A DNA stretch of 64,000 nucleotides from Streptosporangiaceae bacterium (GTDB taxonomy: Bacteria; Actinomycetota; Actinomycetes; Streptosporangiales; Streptosporangiaceae), in assembly GCA_025964715.1 (NCBI GenBank), contig JAOPYH010000375.1:1-64000 (forward strand). The letters run 5' to 3'. Positions 20,824 through 28,003 of this stretch are shown here, one piece after another. The notes under the pieces were generated by a model. It made no database searches and was not told where the DNA came from. It saw only the letters and a list, made by a program, of their open reading frames with translations. Position 1 is the stretch's first letter, and the number at the start of each line of letters is the position of its first letter. The position numbers and the translations under genes were made by a program.

Positions 20824-20840
20824 CCCCGAACCCGGGTCAG
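20820..20840. terminator. Compact bidirectional hairpin between convergent genes
   Basis: CTGACCC and GGGTCAG form a 7-bp stem around a 7-nt loop. The stem arms contain the TGA stop codons of both convergent genes. There is no T tract. It probably serves both transcripts as a short terminator or 3'-end stabiliser. Confidence 0.5.
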
Positions 20841-21799
20841 GCGGCTTGCCGGCGGTCGGCGTCCAGGATGTGGTAGAGCAGCAGGAGCTGGGTGATGGCC
20901 AGGGGATCGCTCGTGGTTCCGTCCGCGAGCCGGCCCAGGGATCGCGGGATGCCGGCGCGGAGGTCGAGCCGTTGCCAGATGGCTTTCTTCACCATCCCCG
21001 ACTCCTCCGGCGACACGTATCCGTGCACGTGCAGCGCGTCGACCGGACGGCCGTCGGTGTCGCGGTGCAGGCGCAGGTGCATCGTGGTCCGCTCGGCGGC
21101 CGGCTCGGCGTCCTTCACCACACCGGTGAGCTCCGGATGATCGATGGTCGGCCGCAGCAGGAGCTCGGCGGACAGGGGCGTTCCAGGCGGGTCACCGCGG
21201 CCGCTGATCGGCGCGAAGCGGACGACGATGTCGGCGAAGCGCCGCTGCGGACGGATGTAGGCGGTGCTCTCCGGCTCGCGGCAGAGGAGTTCGGCACGGA
21301 CCTGATCGGGGGCGTAGCCACGCTTGGCGCAGTCGCGCTGGATCTTCCAATCGGACCTCAGCGCCTCCGGCGGGTCGAGGAACACCGTGATGTCGAAGCA
21401 GGCGCGGGCCGCCCGGGTGTGCAGCGGAAGCAGGCCCTCCACGATCACGAAGTCCCGGGGCCGCACCAGCTCGGGCCGGACCAGCTGTCCGGTCGAATGG
21501 TCGTACACCGGCTTGAGGATCGGCTCGCCCATCGCCAGCAACTGCAGGTGCTGCTCCATGATGTCGATGTGGTTGCAGTCAGGGTGCAGCGCCGTGAAGG
21601 GCTTGTCCTTGCGCTCCTGCCGGTCATAACGGTGGTAGTCGTCCACGCAGACCGCGGTCATCCGGTCCGCGCCCAGACACTCGACGAGTCCCCGCGTGAG
21701 TGTGGTCTTGCCCGCCGCGCTGTCGCCCGCGATGGCCAGCATGACGGGACGCCGACCTGAGCCGAGCGCCCGGAGCATGTGCACGAGCCGATCGGCCAC
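20837..21799 (-). CDS. prk: Phosphoribulokinase
   Basis: Phosphoribulokinase uses ATP to convert ribulose-5-phosphate to ribulose-1,5-bisphosphate, the RuBisCO substrate. The 320-residue protein has a P-loop AIAGDSAAGKTTLTRGL (about 23-37), VDDYHRYDRQERK (52-64) with the catalytic Asp pair, LHPDCNHIDIM, KPVYDHSTG, VIVEGLLPLH, and WKIQRDCAKRGY. This pattern is closer to the class found in plants, cyanobacteria and archaea than to the ~290-residue proteobacterial CbbP. It lacks the two redox cysteines of the plastid enzyme near the P-loop. It lies 2.2 kb from cbbL and completes the pair of Calvin-cycle-specific enzymes. Confidence 0.92.
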   Translation of the reverse strand: MADRLVHMLRALGSGRRPVMLAIAGDSAAGKTTLTRGLVECLGADRMTAVCVDDYHRYDRQERKDKPFTALHPDCNHIDIMEQHLQLLAMGEPILKPVYDHSTGQLVRPELVRPRDFVIVEGLLPLHTRAARACFDITVFLDPPEALRSDWKIQRDCAKRGYAPDQVRAELLCREPESTAYIRPQRRFADIVVRFAPISGRGDPPGTPLSAELLLRPTIDHPELTGVVKDAEPAAERTTMHLRLHRDTDGRPVDALHVHGYVSPEESGMVKKAIWQRLDLRAGIPRSLGRLADGTTSDPLAITQLLLLYHILDADRRQAA

Positions 21800-21933
21800 C
21801 TGGTCCTCCGTCCCTGGACTCTCGCGTCGTCCCCCTGGACGGTACGGACGGGAAGCGGCCCCTTCTTCACCCCAACGGGGGAGAGGGAGGGGGATGTGCC
21901 CTACTCTGCGGTAGCGATCCTTGTTATGTTCCG

Positions 21934-22593
21934 GTGATGGCGGCCCCCGTGCGCGTGGTCCTGGTCGACGACCAGGAGATGATTCTCGCCGGTCTGTCCG
22001 CTATGCTCGCCGGCTTCCCCGGCCGGGTCCGCGTGGTGGGCCAGGCCGGCACCTCGGCCGAGGCGATTCGCCTGGTCACTACCCTGCGGCCCGACATCGT
22101 GCTCCTGGACGTCCGCTTGGGCGGGGAGAGCGGGCTGGACCTGTGCAGATCCCTGACCGAGCGGGCCCCGGACACCCGAGTCGTCTTCCTGTCGGTGTAC
22201 GACGACGAGCCGTACGTCTTCGAGGCCCTGCGCGCCGGCGCCTCCGGTTACCTGCTCAAACGGGTGGACGGGCCCGAGCTCCTGCGGCGGCTCGAGGAGG
22301 TCGTGGGCGGGGAGACCGTAGTGGACCCGACGCTCGCCGGCCGGATGGCCGTGAGCGCGGCGCGCATGCGGCGCGGGGAGTTCTGGCCAGGGGCCGACCG
22401 GGGCCTGACGCAGCGCGAGAGCGAGGTCCTGTCCTTACTGGTGACCGGCCTGTCCAACCGGGCCATCGCGGGCCGGCTCGTGCTGAGCGAGGAGACCGTG
22501 AAGAGCCACCTGCGCGGGGTCTACCGCAAGCTCGAGGTGAACGACCGCTCCGCGGCCATCGCGATGGCCCTGCGCGAAGGCCTGTTCCGATGA
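21934..22593 (+). CDS. NarL/LuxR-family response regulator
   Basis: This 219-residue regulator has a receiver domain (VLVDDQEMI, phospho-acceptor D59 in IVLLDVRL, the conserved S/T in VVFLSVYDD and Lys in YLLKR) and a C-terminal LuxR HTH (LTQRESEVLSLLVTGLSNRAIAGRLVLSEETVKSHLRGVYRKL). Start codons GTG 21934 and ATG 21937 are adjacent and either could be used. Its stop overlaps the start of the sensor kinase gene (ATGA), so the two form one system. It is divergent from phosphoribulokinase across about 135 bp. Confidence 0.92.
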   Translation: MMAAPVRVVLVDDQEMILAGLSAMLAGFPGRVRVVGQAGTSAEAIRLVTTLRPDIVLLDVRLGGESGLDLCRSLTERAPDTRVVFLSVYDDEPYVFEALRAGASGYLLKRVDGPELLRRLEEVVGGETVVDPTLAGRMAVSAARMRRGEFWPGADRGLTQRESEVLSLLVTGLSNRAIAGRLVLSEETVKSHLRGVYRKLEVNDRSAAIAMALREGLFR

Positions 22594-23744
22594 CCGGCCC
22601 GATGCCGGGCGACCGGGCTCTCGCGCTGCTGGCCGAGCGCGGCGCGGACCTGCTGGCCCGCACCACGTCCGTGGCCTGTTCCGGCCGCGAGCTGCCCGAC
22701 CTGGCCGACGAACTGGCCGGTCTGGTGGTGCGGTCGGCCAGCTCACTCACCTTCTGCCACGTGTACGTCCTGGACGAGGAGGAACGCACCCTCGAGAGCA
22801 GGGGGACGGCTCCGGCTCTGCTCGGTGAGGGCGACGTCGGCTGGGTCGCCGCGCACGGACTGGCTCGATCGCACGGCGACGGACGCGGAGCCGCACTGCC
22901 CGTACGCTCCGCGGAGACCGGCCGCACGATCGCCGTGATCGACGTCCGCACGGCGGACAGGTGCCCGGACGAAGACCTGGAGCTGGTGACCGCCCTGGCC
23001 GTGCTCTTCGCCCCCGTGCTCGCCTCGGGGCGGCGGCTGCGCACGGCGCGTGAGCGCGAGCACTCGGCCGAGCGCTTCGCGGAGCGGGCCATCGAGGTGC
23101 AGGAGGCCGAACGCGCCCGGGTGTCCCGTGACATCCATGACGGCATCGCGCAGCGCCTGGCCGGCCTGGGCTTTCACCTGTCGGCCGCCGAGCGAGCGCT
23201 GCCCGGCGACCCGGGCCGGGCGCGCGCCCAGATCAAGCTCGCCCGCACATTGTGCGAGCTCGCGGCCGCGGAGACCCGCGCCGCCATCGGTGGCCTGCGC
23301 CCGCCGGTGCTCGATGACCTCGGCCTGTCCGCGGCGCTGGCCACTCTCGCCCGGGAGGCGAGCCGGCGGCAGGCGTCCCTGAACGTCGGCGTGGCGGTGT
23401 CCGGAGAGCTGGAGGCCGAGCTCCCCGACCACCTCCAGACCGCGCTCTACCGCATCGCCCAGGAGGCGGTCGGGAACTGCCTCCGGCACGCCGCGGCGGA
23501 AGGCGTCGACATCGTGCTGGCGCAGGGCCGGGACCGGGTGATCCTCACCGTCATCGACGACGGCCGGGGCTTCCCCGTACAGGACGTGTTCGCCCCGGAC
23601 CGTTCGCCCGGCACCTATGGCCTGCGGGGTATGGCCGAACGCGCGGAGCTGCTCGGCGGCCGCCTGAGCGTGACCAGCAGGCCCGGTGCGGGCACCACCG
23701 TCCGGGCGACCATTCCGGTCCCTTCCGAACGGGACGGGACATAG
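22590..23744 (+). CDS. GAF-domain sensor histidine kinase (HisKA_3/NarX type)
   Basis: This 384-residue kinase has no membrane segment, so it senses a cytoplasmic signal. The first 150 residues form a GAF-like domain (ELVTALAVLFAPVL near its end). The dimerisation and phosphotransfer helix carries H183 in SRDIHDGIAQRLAGLGFHL. The ATPase domain has the N-box QTALYRIAQEAVGNCLRHA, the G1 box IDDGRGF and the G2 box GTYGLRGMAERAELLGG. It phosphorylates the overlapping response regulator. A membrane-anchored coiled-coil gene follows 76 bp downstream. Confidence 0.92.
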   Translation: MTGPMPGDRALALLAERGADLLARTTSVACSGRELPDLADELAGLVVRSASSLTFCHVYVLDEEERTLESRGTAPALLGEGDVGWVAAHGLARSHGDGRGAALPVRSAETGRTIAVIDVRTADRCPDEDLELVTALAVLFAPVLASGRRLRTAREREHSAERFAERAIEVQEAERARVSRDIHDGIAQRLAGLGFHLSAAERALPGDPGRARAQIKLARTLCELAAAETRAAIGGLRPPVLDDLGLSAALATLAREASRRQASLNVGVAVSGELEAELPDHLQTALYRIAQEAVGNCLRHAAAEGVDIVLAQGRDRVILTVIDDGRGFPVQDVFAPDRSPGTYGLRGMAERAELLGGRLSVTSRPGAGTTVRATIPVPSERDGT

Positions 23745-23820
23745 ATTAACCTCGCGATCAACGCTCCACGTCCGTCGTCGTCCTCGCTGGTCCCCCCGCC
23801 CCTGGATCACCAGGAGTCCC

Positions 23821-24924
23821 GTGACAGCCGTCCTAGTCGTGATGTGCCTCGTGGTCGGAGCCCTGGAGCTGTACGCGAGCAGGCGTGCCCGCAACCAGGC
23901 CGAGGCCTTCCAGCACCGGATCGACGAGCTGAAGACTCAGGTCGGCAAGCAGAGCAACGTCCTGGTCACGGTCGGGGAGCAGCTCACCGCCGAGGTCGCC
24001 CGGGTCAAGCGGGAGGTCCTGCCCGGGATGGACTCCCGCCTGCGGCACAACACGCTGCAGCTCCAAGAGTTCAAGGACCTGCTCCGCCAGGCCGACGACC
24101 ACCTCAGAGCCCAGTCGACGCGCCTGCACGAGCTCGAGCAGCAGAAGATCATCTTCTCGGCGCTCCGGCGCAAGCTCACCGACGTCGAGGCCGCGGTGCG
24201 CCCGCTGCTGCGCGACGGGGCCGGCGGCGGCGGCGAGGACAGGGTGGAGACAGCGCTCAGCCGGATCTCCGATCTGGAGCGCGGCGACGACCAGATCCAG
24301 GAGTTGCAGCACGACCTGACCCGCGCGCTCGAGGACGTCGAGGACGCGGTGGCCGATCTGCTGCGCTTCACCGCCGATGAGCTCGACGAGAAGGTGACCG
24401 CGTCGCTGACCGGCCGGCCCGCCGAGGGCGTGACCGTCGCCGGCCGGCTGTTCTCCCATGATCCGCAGCTGCGCGACATCCTGGCCGCGGTGTACGAACA
24501 CTGCGTGGGGGCGAACCTCCTCAGCATCCGGTTCAAGACCACCGATGGCGCGCCCGAGCGGCTGCGCTACTTCCTCGCCGGGCGCAGCATGGCCGAGCTC
24601 GCCCGGGGCTACGCGGCGCTACTCATCTCGATCGGCATGGACCTGGATCGCGGCCTGGCACAGCCGGACGACGCGGTGGCCCTGCGGGCCATGCTGCGGA
24701 CCCTGAACGAGAGCATCGGGGCCACCGCTCAGATCGGCCCTCTGATCGTGGTCCGCACACCCGAGAGGCTGGTGTGCGCCGTGCTGCGGCACACACAGGG
24801 CCTGGAATTCGACAGCTACGGGGTGCTGTGGGATCCCGCGGCGACGGCCGAGTGGCTGAGCCGGCTGCCGGCGCATCAGGTCTGGGATCTGACCGCCTGG
24901 GCCGCCGCCCGGCCGGAGGCGTAG
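23821..24924 (+). CDS. Membrane-anchored coiled-coil protein of unknown function
   Basis: I do not recognise a named family. The 367-residue protein begins with one transmembrane helix (TAVLVVMCLVVGALELYA, residues 2-19). A long charged coiled coil follows to about residue 205 (repeated E/Q/R/L heptads such as LHELEQQKIIFSALRRKL and DDQIQELQHDLTRALEDVEDAV). A globular domain of about 160 residues completes it (LRDILAAVYEHCVGANLLSIRF, LRYFLAGRSMAELARGYAALLISIG, GLEFDSYGVLWDP). The GTG at 23821 follows an AGGAG site. It is downstream of the two-component pair on the same strand and might be coexpressed. Its 3' end overlaps a convergent gene by 49 bp. Confidence 0.7.
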   Translation: MTAVLVVMCLVVGALELYASRRARNQAEAFQHRIDELKTQVGKQSNVLVTVGEQLTAEVARVKREVLPGMDSRLRHNTLQLQEFKDLLRQADDHLRAQSTRLHELEQQKIIFSALRRKLTDVEAAVRPLLRDGAGGGGEDRVETALSRISDLERGDDQIQELQHDLTRALEDVEDAVADLLRFTADELDEKVTASLTGRPAEGVTVAGRLFSHDPQLRDILAAVYEHCVGANLLSIRFKTTDGAPERLRYFLAGRSMAELARGYAALLISIGMDLDRGLAQPDDAVALRAMLRTLNESIGATAQIGPLIVVRTPERLVCAVLRHTQGLEFDSYGVLWDPAATAEWLSRLPAHQVWDLTAWAAARPEA

Positions 24925-25502
24925 GCCCGCACCACCCCCGGGGTCCGGCCGCCGAACCGCACGAACAGGGGGCATGTCGCCGACCGGCTGACGGGGTCGA
25001 CCTCCACGCACAGCCCGACACCCCGATCCGGGTCGAACAGGACCACGTTCTCCACGGCCCGGGCCGCGCGGACCGCCGGGCCGACCGACCCTTCGTCGGC
25101 GGCGGCGAAGAGCGAGTCGAAGGTCAGCCTCCGCGCATAGCGCAGGAGACCCGCGGCGTCCACGATCCGGGTGCCGACCGCCGTGGGCTCCCCCGCGATC
25201 ACGATGCCGACGGACCGCACGTCCCGGCCCCGGACATAGATCTCGCGGCGCGGAGCGGCTGGCACGGCCCGCCGGCCGAGGGACAGGACGAACCCGGACC
25301 GGGCACTGAGGAACACCGGAACGCCGGCCATCGAGGAACGCCCGGCGAAGCGCACCGAACCGGCGGAGACCTCACAACCGGGCAGGACCGCCGCAGCGCC
25401 TCGGACGAGCAGCTTCCAGACGGCCCGGTCGGGCAGGCCGGCGAGAAAGGCCGCCCCCGTGCCGGGCGAGGGGCCCGGCGGGCCCTCGCCCGCGGTGCGC
25501 AT
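24876..25502 (-). CDS. Hypothetical protein with possible nuclease-related fold, family not recognised
   Basis: This 208-residue protein has good codon bias and even composition (ALLPD-like start, VWKLLVRGAAAVLPGCEV, RREIYVRGRDVRSVGIVIAGEP, VLFDPDRGVGLCVEVD), but I cannot name a family. The fold word in the call is a weak guess from alternating beta strands and should not be relied on. The ATG at 25502 is the first that gives sensible protein sequence. Its 3' end overlaps the convergent coiled-coil gene by 49 bp, so its last 16 or so codons double as antisense of that gene. Confidence 0.5.
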   Translation of the reverse strand: MRTAGEGPPGPSPGTGAAFLAGLPDRAVWKLLVRGAAAVLPGCEVSAGSVRFAGRSSMAGVPVFLSARSGFVLSLGRRAVPAAPRREIYVRGRDVRSVGIVIAGEPTAVGTRIVDAAGLLRYARRLTFDSLFAAADEGSVGPAVRAARAVENVVLFDPDRGVGLCVEVDPVSRSATCPLFVRFGGRTPGVVRAYASGRAAAQAVRSQT

Positions 25503-25560
25503 GCGGCCATCTTGCAGGGCCGCACCGGCTGGGGACAAGGGGCCGGAATCGGACAGGAGA

Positions 25561-25941
25561 TCAGGACTCCGGCGGTGTCCCGCGCGGGTCCGGGCCCTTC
25601 CCCAGCACGCGGGCGAGTGCCCGCGCCACCTCGTCGGACAGTCCCGCCGCTCCCGAGGCCTCATGAGCGGCCGTCTCGGAGCCCTCGTCCGCCGCGGCTA
25701 CATCGGCCTCCGTGCGCGCCATGCGCACCTGGCCGCACTGCCGGCACTCGACCTCGCCGAGCCGGCGGACGAGCACGGTTGAGCCACAGGCCGCACACCT
25801 GTCGAGATCATCGGTCCAGCCGTGAACGGCCTGGCAGCCGGGACAGATCAGTACGAGCCGATCCGCCCGTACCCCGCGTTTCCACGGGCTGGCGCCCCGC
25901 ACCGGGTCCGTCTGCCTCGCCCCGCACCTGTAGCAGGGCAT
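25561..25941 (-). CDS. Small zinc-ribbon protein
   Basis: This 126-residue protein has four Cys-x-x-Cys pairs: CYRCG at residue 3, CPGC near 33, CAAC near 48 and CRQC near 64. They make two zinc ribbons. A Glu/Ala-rich helical tail follows, ending ARVLGKGPDPRGTPPES. It probably binds zinc for protein or nucleic-acid contact. No specific function can be assigned. The ATG at 25941 is chosen because CYRCG then starts the protein. It lies between the preceding hypothetical and the peroxiredoxin gene, all on the minus strand. Confidence 0.65.
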   Translation of the reverse strand: MPCYRCGARQTDPVRGASPWKRGVRADRLVLICPGCQAVHGWTDDLDRCAACGSTVLVRRLGEVECRQCGQVRMARTEADVAAADEGSETAAHEASGAAGLSDEVARALARVLGKGPDPRGTPPES

Positions 25942-26052
25942 CGCGCCTCCATACCGGTCCGGCCTCCTTGGAGGGAGACCGGCCCGAGGCCGGCCCGCCA
26001 GGTTCCGAACCACCGGCGGGCCCTCCCGGCACGAGAGGGCCCAGCCGCCGGA

Positions 26053-26514
26053 TCAGAGCTCGACGAGAGCCTTGCGATAGTCGTTGATGTCGCGAGCGTC
26101 GGGGATCGCGTTGGCGACCTTCCAGCGCACGACACCCTCCTTGTCGATGATGTAGGTGCCTCGGGTGGCCAGGCCCGCCTTCTCCTCGAAGACGCCGTAA
26201 GCCTGCGCCACCGCGCCGTGCGGCCAGAAGTCCGACAGCAGGGGGAACTCATAGTTCTCCTGCTCGGCCCACGCCCGATGCGCGAACATCGAGTCGACCG
26301 ACACGGCCAGCACCTGGACGTCTTCCTGGTCCCCCAGCGTGGGCAGCTCATCCCGGATCACGCACAGCTCACCGGTGCAGACGCCGCTGAACGCCAGCGG
26401 ATAGAAGATCAGCACCACGTGCTTCTTCCCGCGGAAGTCCGACAGCTTCACCGGCGTGCCGTGCTGGTCCTTGAGCTCGAAGTCGGGCGCGCTGTCGCCA
26501 ACCTCAATCGCCAT
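26053..26514 (-). CDS. Peroxiredoxin (AhpE/PrxQ type)
   Basis: This 153-residue thiol peroxidase reduces hydrogen peroxide and organic hydroperoxides. The active-site loop reads [16 protein letters not shown]46 is the peroxidatic cysteine and C51 would be a resolving cysteine in the C-x4-C arrangement typical of PrxQ/BCP, whereas mycobacterial AhpE is usually a one-Cys enzyme. The conserved Arg lies downstream in [18 protein letters not shown]. It sits in the conserved actinobacterial neighbourhood peroxiredoxin-DUF3052-aceE. The start has an AGGAG site. Confidence 0.92.
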   Translation of the reverse strand: MAIEVGDSAPDFELKDQHGTPVKLSDFRGKKHVVLIFYPLAFSGVCTGELCVIRDELPTLGDQEDVQVLAVSVDSMFAHRAWAEQENYEFPLLSDFWPHGAVAQAYGVFEEKAGLATRGTYIIDKEGVVRWKVANAIPDARDINDYRKALVEL

Positions 26515-26586
26515 GAGGACTCCTTTCGTCAACCTGAGAGAGAGATCGTTCAGACGCAAGTCTGACAGTCCCCCAGGTGGACGCAC

Positions 26587-27015
26587 TCAGCGGCGGGTCT
26601 TCGGGGCCACCAGGCGGGTGCCCGACCAGTCACTTGCGGCGCTCACGCTGCTGGTCTGTGACAGCCCGGCGATCGGGGCGGCCTCGCCGATGTCACTCGG
26701 CTCGACATGCCCGTCCCGGCCGGCCTTGGGTGTCAGCAACCAGACGTGTCCCCCGCCCGTGACGGCGGTCATCGCGTCGATCAGGCCCTCCACCAGATCG
26801 CCGTCCTCGTCGCGCCACCACAGCAGCACGACATCGACTACTTCCTCGTAGTCCTCGTCGACCAGCTCGCTTCCCGTGACCGCCTCGATTGAGCTGCGGA
26901 GCTCCTCATCGCAGTCGTCGTCGTAGCCGATCTCCTGCACCACCTGGCTGGCCTTGAAGCCGAGCCGTTCGGCCAGGCTGCGCTCAGTCTGCGCCTGACC
27001 CGCGGTCGCGCTCAC
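26587..27015 (-). CDS. DUF3052 family protein
   Basis: This 142-residue protein belongs to DUF3052, widespread in actinobacteria and usually found beside aceE, as here. It begins SATAGQAQTERSLAERLGFKASQVVQEIGYDDDCDE and has an acidic central region with VVLLWWRDEDGDLVEGLIDAM. The tail is low-complexity. The GTG at 27015 is preceded by GGGAGGA. Its function is unknown. It is 72 bp upstream of the peroxiredoxin on the same strand and may be cotranscribed with it. Confidence 0.85.
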   Translation of the reverse strand: MSATAGQAQTERSLAERLGFKASQVVQEIGYDDDCDEELRSSIEAVTGSELVDEDYEEVVDVVLLWWRDEDGDLVEGLIDAMTAVTGGGHVWLLTPKAGRDGHVEPSDIGEAAPIAGLSQTSSVSAASDWSGTRLVAPKTRR

Positions 27016-27169
27016 GAACGTCCTCCCAATGTCGTCGGGCCGCACAGTATTGTCCGGTCCCCTCCGGGACCTTTCAGCTGCGCCGTGCGGTATTGCGGGA
27101 CAGTCCACACAAGTGACCGCCCCTAGCGCAAGTGTCTAACCGGCATCTGAATGAACCTGGCCACTACAG

Positions 27170-27580
27170 TCAGGCTCCCGCGAGGAAGGACAGCCGCACC
27201 TGACGGTCCGCATTATCGACATTCAGGTCCACGATCGACACGGACTGCCATGTACCGAGTGCCATCCGTCCATCAATGACAGGAATCGTCGCATACGGCG
27301 GCACCAGCGCGGGCATCACGTGAGATCGCCCGTGCCCGCGAGATCCGTGGGCGTGCCGCCACCGGTCGTCGACCGGCAAAAGATCTTCCATTGCCGCGAT
27401 CAGGTCCTCGTCGCTCCCCGCCCCGAGCTCGATCAGGGCGACGCCGGCCGTGGCGTGCGGGACGAATACGTGCAGCAGCCCGTCACCTCCGGCCGAGCCG
27501 GCGAACTTCTCGCATTCGGCCGTGATGTCGCACACCGCCTCCTTGCCGCCCGTCGCCACGTTGATCACTGTCGTCCTCAT
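27170..27580 (-). CDS. YjbQ/UPF0047 family protein
   Basis: This 136-residue single-domain protein of the YjbQ family contains HVFVPHATAGVALIELG and HGRSHVMPALVPPYATIPVIDG, with the conserved histidines that line the putative metal-binding active site. Some relatives show thiamin-phosphate synthase activity, but the physiological role is unsettled. The ATG at 27580 lies near a DUF1918 gene on the same strand (45-bp gap). Confidence 0.87.
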   Translation of the reverse strand: MRTTVINVATGGKEAVCDITAECEKFAGSAGGDGLLHVFVPHATAGVALIELGAGSDEDLIAAMEDLLPVDDRWRHAHGSRGHGRSHVMPALVPPYATIPVIDGRMALGTWQSVSIVDLNVDNADRQVRLSFLAGA

Positions 27581-27625
27581 GACATATGTCTACCCCGTTG
27601 ACACCGAACACGCCCGGTGCCGGGG

Positions 27626-27832
27626 TCAGACCTCCCCGTTGTTCTCGGCGCGGCGGGCTTCGACCACGGCGTCCGGCCCCGGGAACACGAGCCCGGTGTG
27701 TCCGTCGTCGAACCGCACGACAAAAGGCGGCTCGCCCCCGTTGCCACGCACCTCGATGATGTCTCCGTTCTTGTCCGGCTGTCCCACCGTGTTCCGGTGG
27801 ACGTGCAGCCGGTCTCCCACTATCGCCTGCAT
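27626..27832 (-). CDS. DUF1918 small protein
   Basis: This 68-residue, SH3-like beta-barrel protein carries the DUF1918 pattern: IVGDRLHVHRNTVGQPDKNG, IIEVRG, PPFVVRFDDGHTGLVFPGPDAVV. Members are common in actinobacteria and their function is unknown. The ATG at 27832 gives the usual length. It is divergent from aceE across about 170 bp. Confidence 0.88.
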   Translation of the reverse strand: MQAIVGDRLHVHRNTVGQPDKNGDIIEVRGNGGEPPFVVRFDDGHTGLVFPGPDAVVEARRAENNGEV

Positions 27833-28003
27833 GTGACCAGCCTCTAACGAGTTCGGCCGCAGGCCAAGAGGGGGAAGGAAGATCTGCGCGTTCCTGCAGG
27901 TTACCGTGTAGTAGAGATGCGTTAGCGGTCATGACGTACCACCATGGACACACCAACATCGACGAACAGTCGCAGCAGAATCAGGCAAGCAAGAGGGGAC
28001 CCT

